Positions 1 through 7,208 of a stretch of DNA of 64,000 bases are shown here, one piece after another. Origin of the DNA: Xenophilus aerolatus (lineage in GTDB: Bacteria > Pseudomonadota > Gammaproteobacteria > Burkholderiales > Burkholderiaceae_C); contig QAIB01000001.1 of the NCBI GenBank assembly GCA_030418545.1, forward strand, positions 744,001-808,000. Reading direction: 5' to 3'. Both the position numbers and the translations under genes were made by a program. The notes beneath the pieces were generated by a model that had not been told where the DNA came from, ran no database searches, and was given only the letters and a program-made list of their open reading frames with translations. The first letter of the stretch is position 1. Every line of letters starts with the position of its first letter.

Positions 1-471
1 TTCACCGAGGACTCGCAGCGCGACCAGTTCCACTACGAGAACCTCAGCGGTGAAAGCCTGGCGATTACCGCGGGCGTGCACCACCCGCTGCGTGGGTCCC
101 GGGCGCCCGGGCTGCGCGAACTGTCGAACTGGCCGTGGATCGTCTACCCGGCCTCGACCGCGCTGCGCAAGGTGTCCGATGACATCTTCAACAGCACGGG
201 CCTGTCGCTCGCCTCGGGCATCGTCGAGACGCCGTCCTTCCTGTTCGCGCTGGAGCTGATGCAGAGCACGACCATGCTGTCCTTGCAGCCCGCCGCGCTG
301 GTGGACAAGTACGTACGGCGCGGGCTGCTCACGCGCATCCCGGCCGAGCTCCCGCACCGCATGCCCGACTTCGGCCTGATCACCCTGCAGGGTGAGCCGC
401 CCGGCACGGCGGTGCTGGCTTTCATGGACGTGGTCCGCAGCCTGGCGAGCCCGCAGGCCGGGTCCGCATAG
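1..471 (+). CDS. LysR-type transcriptional regulator, C-terminal part (5' end outside window)
   Basis: Reading frame 1 is open from the first base to a TAG at 469-471, giving the last 156 residues of a larger protein. The text fits the effector-binding domain of LysR-type regulators: a GVHHPLRG stretch, then L..WPWIVYP, then a GIVETPSFLFALELMQ helix and a DKYVRRGLLTRIP stretch close to the C terminus, where the second subdomain normally ends. The DNA-binding helix-turn-helix lies upstream of the window. It reads toward the operon that starts at 629, but that operon has its own promoter at 550-578. The target genes and inducer cannot be told from this fragment. Confidence 0.8.
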   Translation, partial: FTEDSQRDQFHYENLSGESLAITAGVHHPLRGSRAPGLRELSNWPWIVYPASTALRKVSDDIFNSTGLSLASGIVETPSFLFALELMQSTTMLSLQPAALVDKYVRRGLLTRIPAELPHRMPDFGLITLQGEPPGTAVLAFMDVVRSLASPQAGSA

Positions 472-548
472 AACGAGCTCGGGACGCCGGTACGAGCGCC
501 GCATCGCGAAGTGGCGCGACGCCTGCTGCGAGGCGGTCCCGCCATTAT

Positions 549-562
549 GTTGACATCTAAAC
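549..562. promoter_or_regulatory. degenerate MarR-type operator half-site in the promoter of the opine-dehydrogenase operon
   Basis: The 14 bases GTTGACATCTAAAC keep a perfect right arm (CTAAAC, 557-562) of the inverted repeat found intact at 4940-4953 and 17378-17391. The left arm matches at only three of six positions. The right arm lies in the spacer between the -35 and -10 boxes, as the intact site at 4940 does in its own promoter. Regulation through it is inferred from position and similarity only. Confidence 0.35.
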
Positions 563-578
563 TAATGCAAAGTAATGT
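550..578 (+). promoter_or_regulatory. sigma-70 promoter of the opine-dehydrogenase operon
   Basis: A perfect -35 box TTGACA (550-555) is followed after exactly 17 bases by TAATGT (573-578). It lies 51 bases upstream of the chosen ATG at 629 and is one of the few A+T-rich spots in the region. It is the best-matching promoter I see in the window. Confidence 0.6.
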
Positions 579-628
579 TTATGGCAGGTCCGGGCGCGTC
601 CGTCCGGCCGACCTTGCCAGGAGCAGAC

Positions 629-1702
629 ATGCGTATTGCGGTGTTGGGTGGTGGTCACGGTTGCTATGCGGCCGCAGCGGACCTGTCGGAGGCCGGACAT
701 GAGGTCAGGCTCTGGCGCCGCGATGCACAGGCGCTGCAGCCGGTCGTCGACGCCGGCGCCATCACGCTGAAGGACGCCGCGGGGACGCGGGAAGTCCCGA
801 TCGCGCTGGCCACGCCCGACATCCGGCTTGCGATGCTGGACGCCGAACTGATCGTCGCACCCGTGCCCGCCACGGCGCAGCTGGACATTGCGCGGGCCAT
901 GGGGCCGCACCTGGTGGACGGGCAGGTGGTGTTCCTGCCGCCGGGCACTTTCGGCAGCTACGTGATGGCGCAGGCGGTGCGCGAGGCGGGTCAGCACGCC
1001 GACGTGGCGTGGGCGGAAACGGGCACCTTGCCCTATCTGGCGCGCAAGCACGGGCCGCGCGAAGTGAACCTGACGGTGCGTGCCATCCGGCTGCCGACCG
1101 GCGTCTACCCGCAGCGCGCCTCGGCGCACGCGCTCGCCGTGATCCGCCAGGCGTATCCGGCCGTGCACGATTGCGGCGACGCGCTCTCCGGCGCGCTGAT
1201 GAATGCCGGGCCGGTGATCCACCCGCCGCTCATGGTGATGAACGCCGCGCCCCTGCAGCACTTCGAACGCTGGGACATCCATAACGAGGGCACGCAGCGC
1301 GCCGTGCGCGATGTCACCGACCGGCTCGACCGGGAGCGGATCGCGGTGCGCGAGGCCTTCGGCTATGGCGGCCCGCACTACCCGCTGGCCGACCACTACG
1401 ACAACGACCGGTGGATGTACGGCGACGCGCACAAGCAACTGGTGAAATCGGGCGACTGGCGCGAGCACATCGACCTGTACGGCCACCGCTACATCACCGA
1501 GGACACCGAGCTCGGCCTGGCCCTGCTCGCCTCGGCCGCGCGGCAGGTCGGGGTCGATGCACCCGTCGCGCACGGGCTGCTGGCAATCGTCGGCGGCGTT
1601 CTGGGGCGCGACCTGCGCACGGGGCCCCGGAGCTTCGAGGCCTTGGGGCTCGCCGGCCTCGGGCGCGACGCGCTGGCGCAGAGGCTGCACGATGGCCGCT
1701 GA
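629..1702 (+). CDS. NAD/NADP octopine/nopaline dehydrogenase family protein
   Basis: A 357-residue protein that opens with a Rossmann dinucleotide-binding loop (MRIAVLGGGHGCYAAAADL). The C-terminal half has the helical opine-dehydrogenase signature, with a HPPLMVMNAAPLQ segment followed by DRERIAVREAFG and YITEDTELGL. Such enzymes reductively couple amino acids to keto acids or run the reverse reaction; the substrate here is unknown. An ATG at 575 would add 18 residues. The ATG at 629 is preferred because AGGAG lies 5 bases upstream and the protein then begins directly with the first beta strand. The next gene starts at 1692, inside this one, so the pair is probably translationally coupled. 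Confidence 0.8.
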   Translation: MRIAVLGGGHGCYAAAADLSEAGHEVRLWRRDAQALQPVVDAGAITLKDAAGTREVPIALATPDIRLAMLDAELIVAPVPATAQLDIARAMGPHLVDGQVVFLPPGTFGSYVMAQAVREAGQHADVAWAETGTLPYLARKHGPREVNLTVRAIRLPTGVYPQRASAHALAVIRQAYPAVHDCGDALSGALMNAGPVIHPPLMVMNAAPLQHFERWDIHNEGTQRAVRDVTDRLDRERIAVREAFGYGGPHYPLADHYDNDRWMYGDAHKQLVKSGDWREHIDLYGHRYITEDTELGLALLASAARQVGVDAPVAHGLLAIVGGVLGRDLRTGPRSFEALGLAGLGRDALAQRLHDGR

Positions 1703-2714
1703 GCAGCGCGCCCGCGCGGCGGATGCTCCGCCGCGCTTTGCCGCCGCCGGCGCCGGCCGCATGGGGCGCGGCATTGCGATCGCCTTCGCCTATGCCGGCC
1801 ACCGCATCTCCCTGATCGACCTGCGACAGCGTTCGCACGCGGCGAGGGACGCGCTCGCGGCCGAGGTGCGCAACGAGGTCGAGGGCGCATTGCGCGGTCT
1901 CGTGCAGCAGGGCGTGGTGCGCGAGGACCAGGTGGCGACGATCGCCGCACGCGTGGAGCTGGTCGATGCAGAAGGTGCCCCGTCCGCGCTCGCGGCGGCC
2001 GAACTGGTGTTCGAAGGGGTTCCCGAAACGCTGGAGGCCAAGCGGGACGCCTTCGCATGGCTCAACGCCCATTGCACGCCGGACGCGATCCTCACCTCCA
2101 CCACAAGCAGCATGCTGGTGACCGAACTGGCCGCACTGGTCGAGCGGCCCGAGCGCTTCCTCAACATCCACTGGCTCAACCCGGCGTACGTCATTCCCGT
2201 GGTGGAGCTGAGCTGCCACGAAGGCACCTCCGCCGAGGTGGTGTCCAGGGCGAAGTCGCTGATGGAGTCGATCGGCAAGCTGCCGGTGGTGTGCGGCGCT
2301 GCGCCGGGTTACATCGTGCCGCGGCTGCAGGCGCTCGTCATGAACGAGGCGGCGCGCATGATCGAGGAGGGCGCGGCCACGGCCGAGGAGATCGACAAGG
2401 CCACGCGCTACGGACTGGGGCTGCGCTTCGCGGCGCTCGGCGTGGTGGAGTTCATCGACTTCGGCGGCTGCGACATCCTGCACCACGCGAGCCGCGAAAT
2501 GTCGCGCTCGATCGACGCGGCCCGCTACGCCGCGCCGGCGATCGTCGGCGAGATGGTGGCGCAGGGCCGGCTGGGCCTGAAGACCGGCAGCGGCTTCTAT
2601 GCTTACGAGGGCCGTGACCTGCAGGCCTACCGCGGGGACGTGCTGGCCCGCACGCTCGGCATGCTCCGGCATGCGCAGCTGCTGCGCCCGCCCAGCGACA
2701 CCACGCTGTCATGA
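1692..2714 (+). CDS. 3-hydroxyacyl-CoA dehydrogenase (3-hydroxybutyryl-CoA dehydrogenase family)
   Basis: 340 residues. An N-terminal NAD-binding domain has GAGRMG at residues 20-25. It is followed by the family's SSMLVTELA and NIHWLNPAYVIPVVEL stretches, which carry the region of the catalytic His. The C-terminal helical domain starts at GYIVPRLQALVMNEAARMI. The length is near that of single-function L-3-hydroxyacyl-CoA or carnitine-type dehydrogenases; there is no fused enoyl-CoA hydratase. It overlaps the preceding gene by 11 bases and the next by 4. It probably oxidises a beta-hydroxy acid or its CoA ester; the exact substrate cannot be read from sequence. Confidence 0.8.
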   Translation: MAAEQRARAADAPPRFAAAGAGRMGRGIAIAFAYAGHRISLIDLRQRSHAARDALAAEVRNEVEGALRGLVQQGVVREDQVATIAARVELVDAEGAPSALAAAELVFEGVPETLEAKRDAFAWLNAHCTPDAILTSTTSSMLVTELAALVERPERFLNIHWLNPAYVIPVVELSCHEGTSAEVVSRAKSLMESIGKLPVVCGAAPGYIVPRLQALVMNEAARMIEEGAATAEEIDKATRYGLGLRFAALGVVEFIDFGGCDILHHASREMSRSIDAARYAAPAIVGEMVAQGRLGLKTGSGFYAYEGRDLQAYRGDVLARTLGMLRHAQLLRPPSDTTLS

Positions 2715-3511
2715 CACACATCCGGCGTGCCTTCGCCGACCTGAGCGTCGGACAGGTGCACTACGCCGCCTGCGGCGACCCGCGGGCGCAGCCGGTGCTG
2801 CTGCTGCACCAGTCGCCGCGGAGCTGGCGCGAGTACCAGGCCGTGCTGCCGCTGCTGGGCGCGCGCTGGCATGCGATTGCCATGGACACGGCCGGCTTCG
2901 GCGATTCCGAAGGCGGCGGACCCGCATCGATCGCCCACTACGCGCAGGTCGCGCTCGAACTCGTGGATCACCTGGGCCTGGCGCAGGTGCACGTGGTGGG
3001 CCACCACACGGGCGGCGTGATCGCGGTGGAACTTGCGGCCACCGCGCCGCAGCGGGTGGCGTCGCTGACCCTGTCGTCCACGCCGTTCACCGACGCGGCG
3101 TTCCGCGCCGAGCGTGCGACCCGTCCGCCCATCGACGAGGTGCCGGCCAGCGCCGACGGCAGCCATCTGGCGGCGCTGTGGCAGCGACGTCAGGGCTTCT
3201 ATCCCGAAGGCATGCCGGAGCTGCTGCAGGCCTTCGTGCGCGACGCGCTCGCGGTCGACGACCCGGAGGCGGGGCATCGTGCGGTCGCGAGCTATCGCAT
3301 GGAGGAACGCGTCGAACACATTCGCCAGCCCGTGTGCGTGCTGCGGACGACGCACGATCCCTTTGCCGCGCCGCACGCGGCGGATTGGATCGAGCGCCTG
3401 CCACAGGCCCGGCTCGTCGAGATCGAGGGCGGGATGGTCCCGCTGCCGGACCAGATGCCGGCGCAGTTCGCCGAGGCCGTCGACCGTTTCCTGTCGGGGC
3501 TTCTTCGATGA
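2711..3511 (+). CDS. alpha/beta-hydrolase fold protein with His at the nucleophile position
   Basis: 266 residues with the order of an alpha/beta hydrolase: LLLHQSPRS oxyanion region near residue 31, a DTAGFGDS strand-loop near 59, a nucleophile elbow near 97, and a late THDPF acid loop. The elbow reads GHHTG (residues 97-101), so the usual Ser of G-x-S-x-G is a His. The catalytic mechanism is therefore uncertain, and the protein could be a lyase, a decarboxylase-like enzyme or a binding protein. The start codon overlaps the previous stop (ATGA-type) and its end overlaps the next gene by 4 bases, so the genes are co-transcribed and probably act on one substrate. Confidence 0.75.
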   Translation: MTHIRRAFADLSVGQVHYAACGDPRAQPVLLLHQSPRSWREYQAVLPLLGARWHAIAMDTAGFGDSEGGGPASIAHYAQVALELVDHLGLAQVHVVGHHTGGVIAVELAATAPQRVASLTLSSTPFTDAAFRAERATRPPIDEVPASADGSHLAALWQRRQGFYPEGMPELLQAFVRDALAVDDPEAGHRAVASYRMEERVEHIRQPVCVLRTTHDPFAAPHAADWIERLPQARLVEIEGGMVPLPDQMPAQFAEAVDRFLSGLLR

Positions 3512-4392
3512 AGGCGTGGCGTGTCTCCGCCTGGGGTGCGATGCCGAAGCTGCACGAGCTTCCTGTGCCGGCCCATCGGCCCGGCCGCAGCATCGTGCGC
3601 ATGGCCGCGGCCACGGTGGGCCACATCGACCGCACCGTGATGGCCGGCAAGTTCATGGGACCGCCGCCGCTGCCCTACACGCCGGGCGTGGAGGCGGCCG
3701 GCACGGTGGTCCATTCGGACCGGTTTGTGGCCGGCACGCGCGTGTGGCTGCGCGGTGGGGGCCTGGGCACGCGCACCGACGGCACCTGGTGCGAACTGAT
3801 CGATGCGCCGGACGAGGCCCTGGGCTTCTTGCCCGATGGCGTGTCGATGGCCTGGGGCTCGGCGTTCTTCTCGCCGTCCACCTCGGCGTGGGTGGCATTG
3901 CACGAGGTCGGCGTCCTGCGCCCCGGCGAGCGGGTGGCGGTCACGGGCGCCAGCGGTGCCGTGGGCTCGATGGCCGTGCAGCTCGCGCGCCAGGCCGGCG
4001 CCACGCTCGTGGACAGGCCCGACGCGTCGTCACCGGTCGATCTTCTGGTCGACACCGTGGGCGGCGCGGTCCTGGAGCAAGGCATCCGGGCGGTGGCGCC
4101 GGGCGGGCGCGTGGTGCTCGTGGGCTACACGGCAGGCGAGCAGGTCAGCCTGTTCCTGCCGGAGCTGCTCCAGCGCGACGTTCAGCTGTTGCCGCTGAAC
4201 ATGTACCGCCGCGAGGCGCAGGGCCGAGCGGCCGCGCCGGGACTGCTCGAGCAACTCGCCGATGGGCGGCTGCAGCTGGCCACCCAGTGCTTCGCATTCG
4301 CGGAGGCGCCGCAGGCCCTGAGCTGGATCGCAGAGCGTGGTCACCGTGGGCGCGCCGTGCTGGTGGCCGACACCGAGACCCGGCGCCCCTAG
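3508..4392 (+). CDS. zinc-independent MDR-family oxidoreductase (quinone oxidoreductase-like)
   Basis: 294 residues of the medium-chain dehydrogenase/reductase fold. The N-terminal GroES-like part includes PLPYTPGVEAAGTVV. The nucleotide-binding motif GASGAVGSMAVQLA lies mid-protein, and DLLVDTVGG and GGRVVLVGY follow. The zinc-ligand Cys cluster of alcohol dehydrogenases is absent, so an NADPH-dependent quinone or enone reductase is more likely than a zinc alcohol dehydrogenase. The ATG at 3508 overlaps the preceding stop by four bases, so it is the last gene of the four-gene operon. It converges on the MarR gene, and the two coding regions share 4389-4392. Confidence 0.8.
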   Translation: MKAWRVSAWGAMPKLHELPVPAHRPGRSIVRMAAATVGHIDRTVMAGKFMGPPPLPYTPGVEAAGTVVHSDRFVAGTRVWLRGGGLGTRTDGTWCELIDAPDEALGFLPDGVSMAWGSAFFSPSTSAWVALHEVGVLRPGERVAVTGASGAVGSMAVQLARQAGATLVDRPDASSPVDLLVDTVGGAVLEQGIRAVAPGGRVVLVGYTAGEQVSLFLPELLQRDVQLLPLNMYRREAQGRAAAPGLLEQLADGRLQLATQCFAFAEAPQALSWIAERGHRGRAVLVADTETRRP

Positions 4393-4886
4393 TCTTCGTC
4401 GTCGGAATCCTCGCCGGGGCCTTCGCTCCCGGCATGCAGTTCGACCAATCGTCTCAGTGTTCTCTTGAGCTCCTCGGCGCGGGCGAGGCCGAAGGGTTCG
4501 AGCACGCGGCGTTCGTGCTCGCGCGCCAGGGCGATCAGGTGCTCGACGGCCTTCGCACCTTTGCGGGTGATGCGCACCAGCGTGATGCGTCGATCGCTGT
4601 CATGGGGCAGCCGCTGGACCTGCCCCTTGGCCTCCATGCGGTCGAGCAAGCGCGTCACCGTGGGTTGCTTGGTGACGGTGACCTGCGCGAGGTCGGTGAT
4701 GCTGATCGGCTCGCCATCGGCCAGCGAGGCCATGACGCGCCATTCGGACACGGAAAAGCCGTGCTGGCGCGCCACCTTGTGGAACTCGCCCGAGATGAGC
4801 TGGCTCGCCTGGGCGAGCAGGGCAGGCAGGTAGTCGTCGACGAAGTGACGCGAATTCGGCTCGTGAAGGGTCATAGCGGGATCCAT
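4389..4886 (-). CDS. MarR family transcriptional regulator
   Basis: 165 residues from the ATG at 4886; a second ATG at 4874 would remove four residues and cannot be excluded. The winged helix-turn-helix is clear: SVSEWRVMASLADGEP, then ITDLAQVTVTKQPTVTRLLDRME as recognition helix, then a DSDRRITLVRIT wing. An acidic tail ends in DSDDED. The gene is divergent from the iorA-like gene, and the 14-bp inverted repeat at 4940-4953 lies between them, the usual layout for an autoregulated repressor of an aromatic catabolic cluster. The iad auxin loci are reported to carry two MarR genes, which fits this one plus the one at 29827. Ligand and target are inferred. Confidence 0.85.
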   Translation of the reverse strand: MDPAMTLHEPNSRHFVDDYLPALLAQASQLISGEFHKVARQHGFSVSEWRVMASLADGEPISITDLAQVTVTKQPTVTRLLDRMEAKGQVQRLPHDSDRRITLVRITRKGAKAVEHLIALAREHERRVLEPFGLARAEELKRTLRRLVELHAGSEGPGEDSDDED

Positions 4887-4929
4887 CGTACAGATGGCAC
4901 AGCGATTGCTTCGGTAGGGTAATACATGA

Positions 4930-4958
4930 TTGTGAATAGATTTAGGTCTAAACAGAAT
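4930..4958 (+). promoter_or_regulatory. promoter of the iorA-led operon
   Basis: TTGTGA (4930-4935) and CAGAAT (4953-4958) are 17 bases apart, each with four of six consensus matches. The spacer holds nearly all of the inverted repeat at 4940-4953, so a bound dimer would block RNA polymerase. Predicted by eye. Confidence 0.4.
4940..4953. promoter_or_regulatory. inverted-repeat operator between the MarR gene and iorA-like gene
   Basis: ATTTAG-GT-CTAAAC, with arms TTTAG/CTAAA perfectly complementary. Its reverse complement GTTTAGACCTAAAT matches the site at 17378-17391 in all but the two central bases. MarR proteins bind short palindromes of this size. The site lies in the divergent MarR/iorA gap, within the predicted iorA promoter spacer. 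Confidence 0.6.
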
Positions 4959-5017
4959 CATCCAGCCGATCCCCAATGGACGCTGCCCCCCACGGCGGCT
5001 CTGGAGCACGTAGACCG

Positions 5018-7189
5018 ATGGCCGAGCGATCTTTCGTCGAAGAAGTGAAGAAGCTGCGTCTTGCGGAGGGCGAGACCTTCCGCGGCGAGGGCATCCTGGC
5101 CGTGACCAAGGCGCTGCTGGAATCGGGCGTGTCCTACGTGGCCGGCTACCAGGGCGCGCCGATCTCGCACCTGATGGACGTGCTGGCCGATGCGCAGGAC
5201 ATCCTGGCAGACCACGGCATCCGCTTCGAGAACAGCGCGAGCGAGGCGACGGCCGCGGCCACGCTGGCCGCTTCGGTCAACTACCCGCTGCGCGGCGCCG
5301 TGACCTTCAAGGCCACGGTGGGCACCAACGTCGCGTCGGACGCGCTGGCCAACCTGGCCTCGGGCGGCGTCACGGGCGGGGCGCTGGTCATCGTCGGCGA
5401 GGACTATGGCGAGGGCTCCTCGATCATGCAGGAACGCAGCCACGCGTTCGCCATGAAGTCGCAGATCTGGCTGCTCGACCCGCGCCCGAACCTGCCGAGC
5501 ATCGTGCAGGCGGTGAAGACGGGCTTCGAGCTTTCGGAAGCCAGCAACACGCCGGTGATGCTGCAACTGCGCATCCGCGCCTGCCACGTGCACGGCCAGT
5601 TCACCGCCTCGGACAACCGCCGCGCGAGCTTCACGCTGAAGGAGGCGCTTGAGCATCCACAGCGCGACGTCAGCCGCATCGTGCTGCCCCCGGCGAGCTT
5701 CGTGCACGAGCAGGAGAAGATCAAGGAGCGCTGGCCGGCGGCCGTGCGCTTCATCGAGGAGCGCGGTCTCAACGAGTTCTTCGCCGAGGGCGCCGACGAC
5801 ATCGGCATCATCGTGCAGGGCGGCTGCTACAACACGCAGGTCCGCGCCCTGGAGCGCCTGGGACTGGCCGACGTGTACGGCCGCTCCAGCGTGCCGCTGT
5901 ACGTGATGAACGTGGCCTATCCGGTCATCGACAACGAGGTGCTGCGCTTCTGCGAGGGCAAGCGCGCGGTGCTGGTGGTGGAAGAGGGCCAACCCAACTT
6001 CGTCGAGCAGAACATCGCCACGGTCCTGCGACAGGCGGGCAGCACCACGGCGCTGCACGGCAAGGACGTTCTGCCGCTGGCCGGCGAATACACCGCCCAG
6101 GCGGTGATGGCGGGCACGCGTGCCTTCTGCGAACGCTACGGCCGCCTCGCGCCCCAGGCCGCCCCGGCCCGGCAGGTGCCCGCCGCGCCGCGCAAGATCA
6201 TCCCGCTCGTCAGCGAGGCGCAGCTCATGCCGCTGGAGCGCAGCGTGCATGCCCGGCCGCCGGGCTTTTGCACCGGCTGCCCCGAGCGCCCGATCTTCAG
6301 CGCCATGAAGCTGGTGCAGCGCGACCTGGGCGAACACCATGTGTCGGCCGACATCGGCTGCCACCTGTTCTCGATCCTGCCGCCCTTCAACATCGGCAAC
6401 ACCACCATGGGCTACGGCCTCGGGGCGGCCGGGGCCGCGGCGTTGAACACGCAGGCCGACAAGCGCGCCATCGCCGTGATGGGTGACGGCGGCTTCTGGC
6501 ACAACGGGCTGACCAGCGGCATCGCCAACGCGGTGTTCAACCAGAGCGACAACCTCACGGTGGTGGTCGACAACAACTACACCTCGGCCACCGGCGGGCA
6601 AGACATCCTGTCGTCGAAGGCCGTGAACGCGACGCGCAGCACCGGCCACGAGATCGAGCAGGCGGTGCGCGGCGTGGGCGTCAAGTGGGTCAAGACCCTG
6701 CGCCGCACCTACGACGTGGCCGGCATGCGCGACACGCTCAAGGAGGCGCTGACGACGAAGGACAAAGGTCCGAAGGTCATCATTGCCCAGTCCGAATGCA
6801 TGCTCAACCGCCAGCGCCGCGAGAAGCCGCTGGTGCGCAAGGCCATCGCCGACGGCAAGCGCATGGTGCGCGAGAAATTCGGCGTCGACCCCGACACCTG
6901 CACCGGCGACCATTCCTGCATCCGCCTGTCGGGCTGCCCGTCGCTGTCGATCAAGCCGAACCCCGATCCGCTGCGGCAGGAGCCGGTCGCCGCCGTGATG
7001 GACAGCTGCGTGGGCTGCGGCGTGTGCGGCGAGGTGTCGCACGCGGCGGTGCTGTGCCCTTCCTTCTACAAGGCGCAGGTGGTGAGCAACCCCACGGGCT
7101 GGGACCGGCTGCGCGAGCGTGTGCGCGGCGCCGTCATCGGCTGGTTGCAGCGCCGAGATGCCGAGCGCCGTGCGCGCCTGGCCTTCTGA
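5018..7189 (+). CDS. iorA: indolepyruvate ferredoxin oxidoreductase alpha-type subunit (2-oxoacid:ferredoxin oxidoreductase)
   Basis: 723 residues from the ATG at 5018, which has GGAG at 5003-5006. The upstream ATG at 4976 lacks a ribosome site and would sit almost on the predicted transcript start. Domains in order: a pyrimidine-binding/POR alpha region (GEGILAVTKALLESGVSYVAGYQG), a CTGCPERP motif near residue 417, the TPP-binding region with GDGGFWHNGLTSG and VDNNYTSATGG, and a C-terminal ferredoxin-like Cys region ending in SCVGCGVCGE near residue 663. The family oxidatively decarboxylates indolepyruvate and related aryl-pyruvates to acyl-CoA with reduction of ferredoxin. It pairs with the next gene and could feed indoleacetyl-CoA into the locus, or act on another 2-oxoacid made in the pathway. 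Confidence 0.85.
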   Translation: MAERSFVEEVKKLRLAEGETFRGEGILAVTKALLESGVSYVAGYQGAPISHLMDVLADAQDILADHGIRFENSASEATAAATLAASVNYPLRGAVTFKATVGTNVASDALANLASGGVTGGALVIVGEDYGEGSSIMQERSHAFAMKSQIWLLDPRPNLPSIVQAVKTGFELSEASNTPVMLQLRIRACHVHGQFTASDNRRASFTLKEALEHPQRDVSRIVLPPASFVHEQEKIKERWPAAVRFIEERGLNEFFAEGADDIGIIVQGGCYNTQVRALERLGLADVYGRSSVPLYVMNVAYPVIDNEVLRFCEGKRAVLVVEEGQPNFVEQNIATVLRQAGSTTALHGKDVLPLAGEYTAQAVMAGTRAFCERYGRLAPQAAPARQVPAAPRKIIPLVSEAQLMPLERSVHARPPGFCTGCPERPIFSAMKLVQRDLGEHHVSADIGCHLFSILPPFNIGNTTMGYGLGAAGAAALNTQADKRAIAVMGDGGFWHNGLTSGIANAVFNQSDNLTVVVDNNYTSATGGQDILSSKAVNATRSTGHEIEQAVRGVGVKWVKTLRRTYDVAGMRDTLKEALTTKDKGPKVIIAQSECMLNRQRREKPLVRKAIADGKRMVREKFGVDPDTCTGDHSCIRLSGCPSLSIKPNPDPLRQEPVAAVMDSCVGCGVCGEVSHAAVLCPSFYKAQVVSNPTGWDRLRERVRGAVIGWLQRRDAERRARLAF

Positions 7190-7208
7190 GCCGACACGGG
7201 ATCCCGAG

